From: Siphonodentalium dalli
Taxonomy: Eukaryota > Mollusca > Scaphopoda > Gadilida > Siphonodentaliidae
Direction of reading: 5' to 3'
DNA: 64,000 nt
Assembly (NCBI GenBank): GCA_032622095.1
Contig: CP136068.1
Span: 136,901,989 to 136,965,988 of the forward strand
Numbering within the stretch: the stretch's first letter is position 1; the number at the start of each line of letters is the position of its first letter. Shown here piece by piece: positions 32,398 to 43,200 of the stretch. A program made the translations under genes and the position numbers. The notes below the pieces were generated by a model, which saw only the letters and a program-made list of their open reading frames with translations, searched no databases and had not been told where the DNA came from.

Positions 32398-33028
32398 CGC
32401 GTGCCTTTTGTCAGAGACTGGCTGGGAACTCCTCTCTTCACGCCGTAGAAAACACAAGCTATGCCAATTTTTAAAAATTTTAAGAAATTATGTACGACCA
32501 ATTCAGGCAAATAATTCCAGATATAACTTAAGATTTGAACATATAAGACTACCCTCGAATATTAATTATGACTATTATATGGATTCTTTCTTACCATCTG
32601 CAATTACCGAATGGAACAAACTGTCAGAAACTACAAAGAGCAGCAGTACAATCGAAGACTTCAAAAAGGAACTGAACAGTGACAATATACGTCCACCTGC
32701 CTATTTTTATCATAGTAAATGTCGTAAATCTCATATCCTCCATACCCGGTTAAGATTGAACTGCAGCCACCTAAGTGGTGACCTGACAGATAACCATGTA
32801 AAAATTTCCCCCTTCTGTCTATGTGGGGAATTTGAGACAACTTACCACTATCTCTTTGAATGTACATTTTATCAAGAGCCCAGAAGAGAACTATATGACT
32901 CCCTACCAAATGTTGCCTTATCTGAGAATACACTAATGCGGGGGTCAAGAGAGCTTAGTCTTCGCGAAAACAAACAAATATTTAATGCAGTACAGACATA
33001 TATTATGAGAACAAAAAGATTTCCATGA
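32373..33028 (+). pseudogene. LINE ORF2 C-terminal region
   Basis: Different frame from the RT piece. It reads SETGWELLSSRRRKHKL and then FCLCGEFETTYHYLFEC, the Cys/His motif at the end of many animal LINE ORF2 proteins, and stops at 33028. Confidence 0.8.
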
Positions 33029-33640
33029 TCTGTATGGGTAACAAATTGCTTTGGATTCCGGCCGCACGATGTTCTCCATTATGTATGTAGTACTAAATGT
33101 CTTCCGATAACGATTATTTTGTAAGTTACTTTACTTGTCACTATCCTGTATATACGTGAAATGATTCTACATGAAGAATGCAGCCATATTCACAGTGAAC
33201 CCCATTGAAATAGGAATTGGCCATTGCGATTGATCCCCTCCCATGGAGCCTGACGCATGCATATTACTACGAGCATAATTTTCATCACGCAGCAACTAAA
33301 TTATTGAAAACTCTGTCCCCTCTACTTTCTAACTCTCCCTCTCATTCTCTCTCTCTCTGCCTCCTGCTATCCCTAACACTATCTTCCCGCTGTGTCCATC
33401 CCAACTTAAACTTCGTTACTTCTCCTTTAAAAAATATTATTTCTATTATTTCCCGTCTGATCGATACCCCTCCCTCACTTATTGGGGAAGGGGCATGTCG
33501 CCAAAGAGGAGAAGACTTCATATAAGCCCTCGGGCTTGTTGTCTGATCCTCATTTCCATACATTATCTCTTATATGTTGTATATTTATGTCATTTGTGTA
33601 TTATGTGTATTATGTTTGGATTTGGAAATAAAAATATGTT
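33029..33640 (+). mobile_element. LINE 3' UTR with terminal hairpin
   Basis: Non-coding. A CT-rich tract near 33330-33370 and a hairpin AAGCCCTCGGGCTT (33524-33537) precede an AT-rich end GGAAATAAAAATATG near 33640. LINE 3' hairpins of this kind can be recognised by their own reverse transcriptase. The exact end is uncertain. Confidence 0.45.
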
Positions 33641-34259
33641 TACACTAATTCGTCCCTCGAGTAAAGAAATATTGATTTACAACTGCGCATTATTCAGACG
33701 TTATCTTTTTTTTTTAATTGCACAATCGACGTGGTTGGAATCGTCGGCAGCAGCAGCATTAGTAGATGATTGTCACGTTCTTCCAGATTGGATAATGCCT
33801 GAGTACTAGCTCACTGATCAAGTTGTGTTTATTCACTAAAGTGGCACACAGTTTGCCTTTAACAAGACAGTCAATGACTGTGGAGACGCTCACCAGACTG
33901 TAAAGACTGAGACTCGGAAGACCATAAGAGTTAGTACTTGTCAAATTCACTTAAAACAAGTAGTCCTAAAGAGGGACGTAGCCTAGAGGGTCTCCGTTGA
34001 GCAGTGGTGTGTCCACCTTGAAATATGGTCCAGATCACCCACCCCACATAGTCCATAGTCTGCTCCCTCCCAACTGAAGCAAACACACTCCCAAGTTCGT
34101 AAAATTCCTTTGCACATGTTGGAATTTTCCTAACTGTAGCATAGTTACAACATGACATGCCCCCCCTTTTTAATGGTGGGCCCCATTCAAAACAAATTTT
34201 GATCCCGACTCTCCATAGGCCATATACACCAAATGCCATTTCTCATTGGTCGAACCCAT
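33641..34259. other. No gene seen
   Basis: Unique sequence between the LINE tail and the next tandem-core element. No coding-like frame. Confidence 0.4.
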
Positions 34260-35830
34260 TTTAACAATTCTGTATCCCAGTCCCAAGTAACACAAGGACC
34301 CTCCATACTAGTTGCTACATATAAGCTAAATAGGACTGATGGCTCTTAAGGAGCCATTTTAAGAATTACTATGGGGTAAGAGTTATGTCCCTGGTCGCAC
34401 CACTATTTGACCTGGTGAACCCATTTCAACAAATCTGAATCCCAGTCACCCAAGGACTCTCTATACCAAAAGTATGCTAAATATGCCAAATGGATCTTGA
34501 GAAGATGTTTTAAAATAACTAATGGGGGAAATAATTATGTCCGTGGCTCTGACCCTATTTGACCCAGTGATCCAATTCTGAATCAAATCTTAATCCTAGT
34601 CACCCATACCAAATATAAGCTGAATAGGCCTGATGGTTCTTGATAGGAAGACATTTTAAGAATTACAATGGATGGACAAGTTATGTCCCTGGATCCGCCC
34701 TTATTTGACCAGGTGACCTCATTTTAACACATCTGTATCCCTGTCACCCAAGGACCTTCCATGCCAATTATAAGCTAAATAGCCCCGATGATTCTTGAGA
34801 AGATGTTTTAAGAATTACTATGGATGGAAAGAGTTAGGTCCCTAGCTATGCCACTTTTTTGACCATGTGACCCATATTTGAACAGAACTGAATCCCAGCC
34901 ACCTAGGGACCACCCACACAAAATATGTCTCAATTCTTCATATCAGGTAAGCTAAGAAAAATACCTCTTCTTTCTCATCCAGTTTCCCATATGTAATTGC
35001 CTGAGAAAACAGGTATTTAGTTCTACTGGCCTAACTGTCAGATTCATCATTCACACTTGGCCTTGGCAGTTTGTTATCATAAGCCATAGGTTATTTATAT
35101 ACAAACAGGCAGAGAATTTTAGGGTATTAATCAAAGAAGCTGTAATTACAATCAGATTTTGTTAACACTGCCATTTCATTTCTTACTTTATAATCAATGT
35201 GACTTCTATATGGTGTTAAGTAAACATTCTGTGATTGCAGGCACCTCCCTCATGTCTCATAGAGCTCTGAGTATCTGCTGTTTGCATGACATTTTAGACT
35301 GGTGGATGTTATAATTTTTTTTTTAAATTGAGCAAGAAATTAATCTGAATTAAAAAAAAATTAATTTAAAAAAAAAAAATAGTTTCAAATAAAAAAAATT
35401 TGTTTTTTTTGTTTGTTAAATTGAACAAGGAGTTAAATCTATAAAAAACAAAATTAAGAGTTGTGTCCCTGGCTCTGTCCCTATTTGACCCAGTGACCCC
35501 ATTTGAACAAATTTGAACCCCAGTCACCCAAGGACCATCCATACCAAATATAAGCTAAATCGGCCCAATGGTTCTTGAGAAGAGGTCATTCTAAGAATGA
35601 CTATGGAGGAATAGAGTTATGGCCCTGCTTTTGCAACTATTTGACCCAGTGACCTCATTTGAACAAATCTGAATGTGAGTCACCTAGGGAACATCCACAC
35701 CAAATATGAACCCATTCGGTCTTATGGTTCCAAACATGTTTAAAGAATTGTTGACTGACGGACAGATGGACGGACGACGGACGAGGAGTGATGACTATAG
35801 CTTCACCGGAGACTTCGTATCATGTGAGCT
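34260..35830 (+). mobile_element. Pearl-like element with about 150-bp core repeats
   Basis: Diverged units of 145-157 bp recur, each with GTTATGTCCCTGG, CTATTTGACC, AATCCCAGTCACCCAAGGAC and CCAAATATAAGCTAAAT. Unit starts lie near 34381, 34537, 34681, 34833, 35461 and 35618. An AT-rich insertion of about 0.5 kb splits the array. It ends in GACGGACAGATGGACGGACG and GTGAGCTAA. Bivalve pearl elements (non-coding Helentron relatives) have this layout of core repeats followed by an ACGG run. Confidence 0.6.
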
Positions 35831-36340
35831 AAAAAGTAACCAACCATTATATATTGTTAATATACCAATAACATGATTTTTTAAGGCATTATGGTTTATT
35901 AAGGGCCCAACAGAACCACCCACTGGCAATAAGCCATGATATAAACACCCCATGATGTTTCTCTTGCCTTTATGTTATCACTAGCTGAAAGAGTCTCCTC
36001 GGTGTTCATTACTTTAGACATATTAATATTTAAAACATTTTGATTTAAAAAAAAGAAGATTGAACTCCTTGTTGTCGTTGTTGAATTTAAATTCATATTT
36101 AAATTTAACCAAAATTTTAATTTTGTTGTTTTTGAATTGAACTCCTTGCTCAATTTAACATTTAAATTTTGTATTTAAATTTAAATTTTTATATATTTTT
36201 ATTTAAATTTTTTAATTTATATTAAACATTTAAAAACATTCATTAATTTATATTGTTTTTTTTTTTTTAGATTGAACTGCTTGCTTAATTTAAATTTTTT
36301 TTTTAATTTAAATAAAATTTAATTAAAAACAAAATAAAAC
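35310..36340. repeat. AT-rich tract with inverted TTGAACTCCTTG motifs
   Basis: Long A and T runs. AAATTGAACAAGGAGTTAAA occurs near 35420 and its complement TTGAACTCCTTGCTCAATTT near 36060 and 36135, with a variant near 36275, so the tract is partly an inverted repeat. No gene. Confidence 0.55.
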
Positions 36341-36982
36341 TAAAACTCCATTATAACATCTGCCAGGCTACCCCGAGTTACCACACAAAATTTAGTAGAA
36401 ATCGGTCCAGGGGTCTGGGAGAAAAATCTCAAGCTGACAGATTCTCCTTTTTTTTTTATAGCTATACACCGGGAGAAAATTTTCGCCTTTAATTCTGAAA
36501 AATATGACAAGTGTCGTGCAAATGAAAGAAAGTGTTATAACCATGGATAAATTTCAGTACATTATGATTTGGACAACAAAACAGTTGTTTGAATATAGCC
36601 AATTTAACACTGAATATATGCATGGATATAAAAATTAGGTTGAAGACAGATGGTCGCTGATTGGTCGAAAATATCTGGTGATAATTATTTGATTGACAGC
36701 TGTGGAAAGGTCTATTAGACTCGATCCTCATATCATGTAAATATGTTTGGTGGATATTAGCAAAATAAAAATTTCATCGATTTTGTTGCCCCTCCTCCTT
36801 AATTTGTCTGTCCCCGATACCAATAGCGTCACTTTAGAAAATGTTAACCTGCATCCTTGATCTTACTCGTAAAAAGTTACTCCGACTCCTTTGGAACCAT
36901 TTAGATGGCCCCCCCCCCCCATTATTTTCAATAGAACATAGACAGAGAGACATTGCACATGTAAATAAACATGGATCATGCC
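36341..36982. other. No gene seen
   Basis: Non-coding. CGCCTTTAATTCTGAAAAATATGACAAG near 36483 resembles sequence near 38011, an old dispersed repeat. A poly-C run lies near 36910. Confidence 0.4.
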
Positions 36983-37474
36983 ATGAATCTCTACTCTGAC
37001 TAATGACGTAGAGATCATATTCCACCAGTACAAAACCTGGGAACTTTTTGTAGTTTTGGCAGGGAACCTTATAAAGTTGAAAAAATAACGCGGGGAATAT
37101 AATTCTTAGTTATAATCTGTTCCTTAATAATTTACTTCGCTGTACGTGAAGGTCCCAACTCAAAATTGCATGCTTTTCTGTGACCTTTGTGAGCTGATAT
37201 CACAATAAACATTGATTAATTACCCAGGAGTCATTCCATAATTGTAAGTGATGCAAAGCAAAATCGCTCACAAATTCAATTAAATTGTGAAATTTCGAGT
37301 TGGGACCATCACCTACAGTGAATTACATTACTAAGGAACGTATAATAACTAAGAAATATATTTCCCGTGTTATTTTTTCGACTTTATAAGGTTCCCTGTC
37401 AAAGCTACAAAAAGTTCCCAGGTTTTGTACTGGTGGAATATGATCTCAACGGTGTTAGCCAAAGTAGAGATTCA
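36983..37474. mobile_element. Long-TIR MITE, copy B (better preserved)
   Basis: 492 bp. Both ends carry ATGAATCTCTACT, GAGATCATATTCCACCAGTAC and AAAACCTGGGAACTTTTTG, in inverted orientation. Complementarity continues well inward, so the whole element can fold back. It is related to the diverged copy at 11939-12630. No clear target duplication. Confidence 0.75.
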
Positions 37475-38394
37475 TGATCTAAAAATAAACATAGACCAAC
37501 AATGAATGCTCCATATTGTTTCATTTTAAAGAAAAGTCTGGACCCGATTATTTATAAATACTAAACCTACATGAGACATATTCAAATAAAAAGTAAATGA
37601 TGTATTAGTCAGTATGTGATCAAGGAAAGATGTTTGCTATTTAAACATTCCTATTTAGTAATGAAACGGTTGAAATTGTGAAATTTTGTGATGACAAATT
37701 AATGTTTCTGTGATGCGGGATTGTGGAGGTATATGATATATTGGGGAGGGGTTGTGATAATGTTACCCAGGTTAATCAGATGCCATCTACATTTCTGGTA
37801 ATGTCTTTTCTGGAATTCTTACAAGTAACGAAGAGCATTCCTTGTTAGGCGAGTCCTGATATATGGTGAGAATAGAAACAATGGAGCTTTCCACACATAT
37901 TCACTAGTGGGAGGAGCTTATGGTTGCTAGGAGACAAAGGCGTTTGCAGAAATGGTTTAATTAGTTTAACAGTTTGCCCTTATGCTATAATACATGGAAA
38001 ACATACATGCTTTTCGCCTTTAATTGTAAAAATTATGACAAGTACCAAGGAAATTTCAAAATAATGATATAACCGGGAGCTGATAGGATACCGTTGCACC
38101 CCCGTCCAAGGATTTAACTTCACTCCACTCATTTTCTTCCTTATAATGTCCCTCAAATTTTAAGCGATGTTAATATGAAAAAAAAGTGGCTGTGTTGACA
38201 TCAGACAAGGTGGAGTCCAATATGGCCACTGTTTTTCAGAAGGGGCACTAAGTCAGTTTGATGCAAATTATAGTAAGAAAATCTTGTCAAATGTATATAT
38301 TTTTTAAAGCTAAGATATAATACCACCTTTTTGGGGCAAAACTGGAACTCTCCGTCCAAGATGGCCACCAAAATGGCAGCCAGAAGTTACTAGA
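37475..38394. other. Gene-poor, with dispersed repeat
   Basis: The segment 37880-37995 (TTCACTAGTGGGAGGAGCT, GGTTTAATTAGTTTA) has a relative at 56186-56290. No coding frame. Confidence 0.45.
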
Positions 38395-38894
38395 GTAGCT
38401 CATGGTGGTTTTGTATGCACTTGTATGTCCAGAGCAAAACTCTTCATGAATCCAGTAATTGAAGGTACACAAACAATATTTGGTTGGTAACACATTTCCC
38501 ATTGACGGCGAAATGGGTCAAATGGCCACGCCCCTTTTTGCGCGAAGTACTACCACCCGTCGTGACTATATCTCCAGAACCGTTGGACATAGGGGGTCGT
38601 GTGACCACTCAAAATGTGCGGAATGGCCACATTATGGGGGGGGGGGGGCATTAATACATTTTCATATCCAAAAGTCAATGGTTTTTAAGATAATTGCCAA
38701 AAACCAAAACAAAATCCATTTTTGAGGGCCTGAACCCCAATTTTGGGATTCAGCACTTTTATCTCAAAGTTGAGCCCCCAATTAGAATTTTATTGACCTA
38801 TATCCATCGGTGCCACATACAGGTATCATTTCTGATATTTTCTGTACCATTATCGGATGGGATTTGACCTTCAGGGAGCTCTTGACCCTGAAAA
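38395..38894 (+). repeat. Left arm of 4-kb foldback
   Basis: About 500 bp, reverse complement of 41929-42411 with high similarity. The open frame inside (MKVHKQYLVGNTFPIDGEM) is present in both arms because the arms are copies. No protein family is recognised. Confidence 0.85.
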
Positions 38895-41800
38895 TAAGGT
38901 TTTTGGATGGAATATATTGGTCGTAGAATGAAAAACAGACATTTTCCCAATAACAAAGATGTTGAGGAAATCATCAATTACAGGGTATTTGATCAGTAAC
39001 CTAAAACTCCTACAAAAAGGTTACCTGGTGATATAATTTGAATGTAGTTCATCTTTTGTTATCTAGATTTCATGGCCTTTGATGTGAGATGGTTGCCAAA
39101 ATGGTTATAAATGGAATGACATATACATGTATCACATTAGCAATATACATGTAAATGAGTTCAATGTGTTATTTTCTTTAAACTTATGGGAGAACAGGGT
39201 GTTTTTATGGTATTCTAATGTTGAATTGAATTATACTCAGCTCACAAGCAGGTTTAGTGATGTTGAGTTACTACAATTTGATCAATCAGTATGATTCGGT
39301 AGTCGAGCAGGTTGCGTCTTTATCAGTCCCACATCAATTTTGATTGGCTGCATCACCATTTTGTATAAAGGTTCTACAATTTCCCTAACACGTACATTAT
39401 TTTAGAACAAATAATGGCTAGTCTGGCATGATCGCCTATATTTATATCCTGATATATGTATATGTACACGTAGATGTATATTTGCCCTAAATTGTTTCTG
39501 GTTCAAATTTGGGAGTTTGTAAGAAAATAAGTCATAAGAAAGATGCAGTTGCAGTAATATTAAAATATATTGTCCTGTTCAAAACTAACAAATACATGTC
39601 TATTGATTATTGGTGTGATATCCAGTAATAAAGACTAAAATAATCAGATTATTTTATAAGGGCTTTAGTCCAGTTATAATAAATCCACACATTAAAAATA
39701 TAGGGCTTCCATACATACAGAATATTTTCCAACTTGACAATCGTTCCTTGTGTTCAACTGAGTGAGTTCATGTGAGGTTCATGGAAATTTATTTGGCAAG
39801 CTTGATTCTAAAGTGTCTAGCTTTATGGATTCCGAATGCAATCCTGTTGCGTTGTGAGCTCAGAGTGAGTTAGAAGAAAAATACAAGCATCAGTTGATAT
39901 GCAGATATAAATACATACAAATCTACATTCTGCAGGTAGCCATGCATGCTATGCAATCCTCCCTCATGTTTCAACTTATCAAGGAAAAATTATCACATTA
40001 CCAATGACTATGATAGTCAGATGTTTTTGTAGATTTGTGGATGTTGTAGATTTTGTAGATTTGTGGATGTTGTAATGCAATATAGATCTCAATTATAGTT
40101 GCACAAATTTATTTTTCATTTCGTCCCTTTAAATTGATTTTAATTTTTTATGTTTGTATATGTGCCACTCCAAAAATGTCAGTAAAAGTACTGTAAACCG
40201 TTCGGTTTGATGTTATAGGCACAGGAGATATATATATATACACTTTACATGTCAAATATTGTGAACTCTGCAGGTACGTGTATGTGTGTCAGTCGCCTTA
40301 TGTGTGTGATGTACATGCAGTAACTACATGTATAATCTAGTGAAATTTATGGTCTGCAGTATTTCAAAAACATGATATGGTCATGCCTACATATACATGT
40401 ATATGTACACTGATTATAACACAATGATTGTCAGGTTATAATCTGTGTTTGAGGAAAGTTACTATGTATTTTTCATTTGTGTTGCATTTGTCAATATTAA
40501 TGGGTCCCAGATGTTACTAGTGCAGAGCCCATTTAATTTTCATGAGACTGGTGGACTTCATGTCTATACTCCTAAATAAACATGACTCTGAGTCTTATCA
40601 GACCAAGACGGTATTGTGTAGGTTTTACTAGAATTATATTTAGAAAAGACTCAACCATTATTTTTCCATTACCCTATATATCACAATATATTCATTTGGC
40701 AGTATTCATCCCAAGTTTAGTGGTGATACTAATAAATTTGGTATGATAGTCAGGTAGAACAAAGCGATCTGAACAAATCAAGGATAAGCCACTATGTGTA
40801 GTGTACATTAAAAAACATGTATATTGTGAAATATTTTAATAATGGGTGCTGGTTTTTACAAACTGGCCATAATTGAGATGACTATTCCTGTTGTTTACCA
40901 AACATCAGCGTACACATTAAATATTTTGAAGTATATATGTTCTTGAATGTTTCATACAGACACTGACTTTTGCACAAATTGCTCGGATTAGCCAAACAAT
41001 GCAAAAAGAAACAACTTTAGGTAAAATGATGGTACTATTTCTTAACAGAATCACCTTGACCTACAAACATCGATCATAGCAATCCAGCAGTACCCATCAG
41101 CAAAATATAAAATTAGCAGGACCACTTAACCTGGGGTGGTATTGAAAATGAAAATATCTTTAACATGGTAAGTTATGAGGGCTATTAGCTATTATGAAGA
41201 ATTATGTTAGTGAAATTATACACCCTCATCTTCTCCAACCTGAAACTATCATGGCCAATGAAAACTAATGTGGGACCGACAAATGCTCATTCTACTATTG
41301 ATTGAATAGTGATGATTCCATCATTTCCTAAAACTTTTTGTGAGATGAGGTGTCCTTTTGGAAGAATTGATTACTTCTGAAATATATACTGGTATATATG
41401 GTCATCTCTCATCTGATTACAACATGTTTTTACTATGCCCAGATGCAATACCCATTTTAAGATCGCAACATGTGGCTGCTGCATGAAGCAAACAGCTGGT
41501 CATTCCATTTAGTAAAAGTGTTTAGCATTTTTCATAGCTTGGTCACTTAAATCAGATCGTCTGTTAAATGTTGATAACAAATTTTGAAAACCTGTTTTGT
41601 TCAATCTGTACATTTCTGCTGATTAGAGCACAATTGTTACCTGATTTTTGGTAAAGCACACCAGTTTCCAAGGCATGTTCAGTCGGGAAGAGCTCATGTT
41701 GTGTGTCGGGGTCAACACATCCTCAGCAGCAATTTCCAGCTAATCCCATTGTGTGTGGTCAATTGTGCTCTTAAGTTGATCAGAGAATGTGGATAGTTCT

Positions 41801-41928
41801 TTTAAAAAGTGTCCTTGTGGTATTGTATACTTGTGGTGCATTACATGCTGAAATCGGTTTTTGGCAATTATCTTAAAAAACATTGACTTTTGGATATGAA
41901 AATGTATTACTGACCCCCCATAATGTGG
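38895..41928. other. Interior of the foldback, no gene seen
   Basis: AT-rich and without long open frames. At 41858-41928 a piece of the right arm (TTTTGGATATGAAAATGTAT) is repeated in tandem with 42112-42180. Nothing else recognised. Confidence 0.5.
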
Positions 41929-42411
41929 ATTTTCAGGGTCAAAAGCTCCTTGAAGGTCAATCCCATCCGATAATGGTACAGAAATTATACCTATATGTGG
42001 CACCGATGGATATAGATAAATAAAATTCTAATTGGGGGCTCAGCTTTGAGATAAAAGTGCTGAAGCCCAAAATTGGGGTTCAGGCCCTCAAAAATGTTTT
42101 TTTTTTTGGTTTTTGGCAATTATCTTAAAAACCATTGACTTTTGGATATGAAAATGTATTACTGACCCCCAATAATGTGGCCATTCCGCACATTTTGAGT
42201 GGTCACACGACCCCCTATGTCCAACGGTTCTGGAGATATAGTCACGACGGGTGGTAGTACTTCGCGCAAAAAGGGGCGTGGCCATTTGACCCATTTCGCC
42301 GTCAATGGGAAATGTGTTACCAACCAAATATTGTTTGTGTACCTTCAATTAGTGGATTCATGAAGAGTTTTGCTCTGGACATACAAGTGCATACAAAACC
42401 ACCATGAGCTA
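41929..42411 (-). repeat. Right arm of 4-kb foldback
   Basis: Reverse complement of 38395-38894, with small indels. Confidence 0.85.
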
Positions 42412-42707
42412 CTAGAGTAAGTGGAAACTTTGATGTTTTTTTTTCGTCTGTTATTCTGAAAATCATTTCTGATCTGCCAAAGCTGCCACAAACCTGTGAC
42501 CTTGCATGACATCCAAAACTCTCATTATGGGGTCTGCACATAACCGTATATATTTCCAATAAAATTTTCGCTAGGCTGATATATAATTGAGGTGGACAAA
42601 ATAAATAGATTTCAAAAATAAGAAATCTAATAACTCTTGATCTTTGAAGGGTGGGTTCCTGAACTCAAATATTTTGTATGCCCTATGTCGAAAAAATAGT
42701 ACAATAA

Positions 42708-42942
42708 CCCTTTCATGACCGGAGCTCCTGAAAGTTTGCGAAAACCCTGTGCCAATGCATTATCTTATATAGCCTCGGATATATAAGAGAATGCATTGGC
42801 CTAACAATATTTACCTTGATCTTGTAAGCCAGTGCATGCTCTTATATATGCGAGGCTCCCTATGGGAGACTCGTATATATAAGAGAATGCACTGGCACAG
42901 GGTCTTTAATGCTGCACCAGCACAGCTACCATCATGAAAGGG
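42708..42942. mobile_element. piggyBac-like MITE, family 2, copy 1
   Basis: Terminal inverted repeats CCCTTTCATGA and TCATGAAAGGG, flanked by ATAA on the left and TTAA on the right. The inside carries the palindrome core with CTCGTATATATAAGAGAATGC. TTAA flanks and CCCTTT ends are typical of piggyBac elements. Confidence 0.7.
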
Positions 42943-43021
42943 TTAAAAGTGTTAAATCAGACAGGGCCTCTTTAACATAAATAAATAAAGCCGAAAGATA
43001 TAAATAGGTGTGTAATAAATA

Positions 43022-43027
43022 TTTATT
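43022..43027 (-). terminator. Possible ELP2 poly(A) signal
   Basis: AATAAA on the minus strand, 11 bases after the ELP2 stop. It is close to the stop, so a later signal may be used. Confidence 0.3.
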
Positions 43028-43037
43028 AATAATGAAA

Positions 43038-43200
43038 TCATGTCGGTAGCTTATCTAGATGAATGTTGAATATCCTAACACTATGGTCGAGGCTGCAGCT
43101 AGCTAACTGAAGAACTGATGCATCCCCTGTCGATTTATCACCAGGCTCTCCGACACATGGTCTAAACTTGATCCCCTTCACTGTAAGATGATGTGCATAT
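43038..43200 (-). CDS. ELP2: ELP2 last exon
   Basis: Acceptor CTCAG at 43201-43205. Encodes [12 protein letters not shown] and [15 protein letters not shown], the last WD-like blade, and ends in TGA at 43038-43040. One base completes the split codon from the previous exon. Confidence 0.85.

Larger units (their letters stand above)
25033..33028 (+). pseudogene. CR1/Crack-like LINE ORF2, interrupted
   Basis: One ORF2 is recovered in five pieces. An N-terminal hydrophobic region and 2A motif are followed by an apurinic-type endonuclease (25340-26360), then the LTR element insertion, then the linker and reverse transcriptase (31025-32370) and the C-terminal region (32375-33028). Breaks are a frameshift near 25822, the LTR insertion at 26365, an extra TA near 31356, and a deletion with frame change near 32372. 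The protein would copy LINE RNA at nicked DNA. Downstream sequence to about 33640 is its 3' UTR. The clade is judged from the motif style only. Confidence 0.85.
38395..42411. mobile_element. Foldback structure with 0.5-kb inverted arms
   Basis: Two arms of about 500 bp bracket 3.0 kb. The outer ends converge on AGTAGCTCATGGTGG. The interior holds no transposase or other recognisable frame. It may be a foldback transposon, a non-autonomous DNA element with long TIRs, or an inverted segmental duplication. Confidence 0.6.

Noticed and set aside
38459-38725. Open frame of 88 codons repeated at 42088-42348 as a possible conserved gene
   Set aside because: Both copies lie in the arms of the inverted duplication, which explains the similarity without coding constraint.
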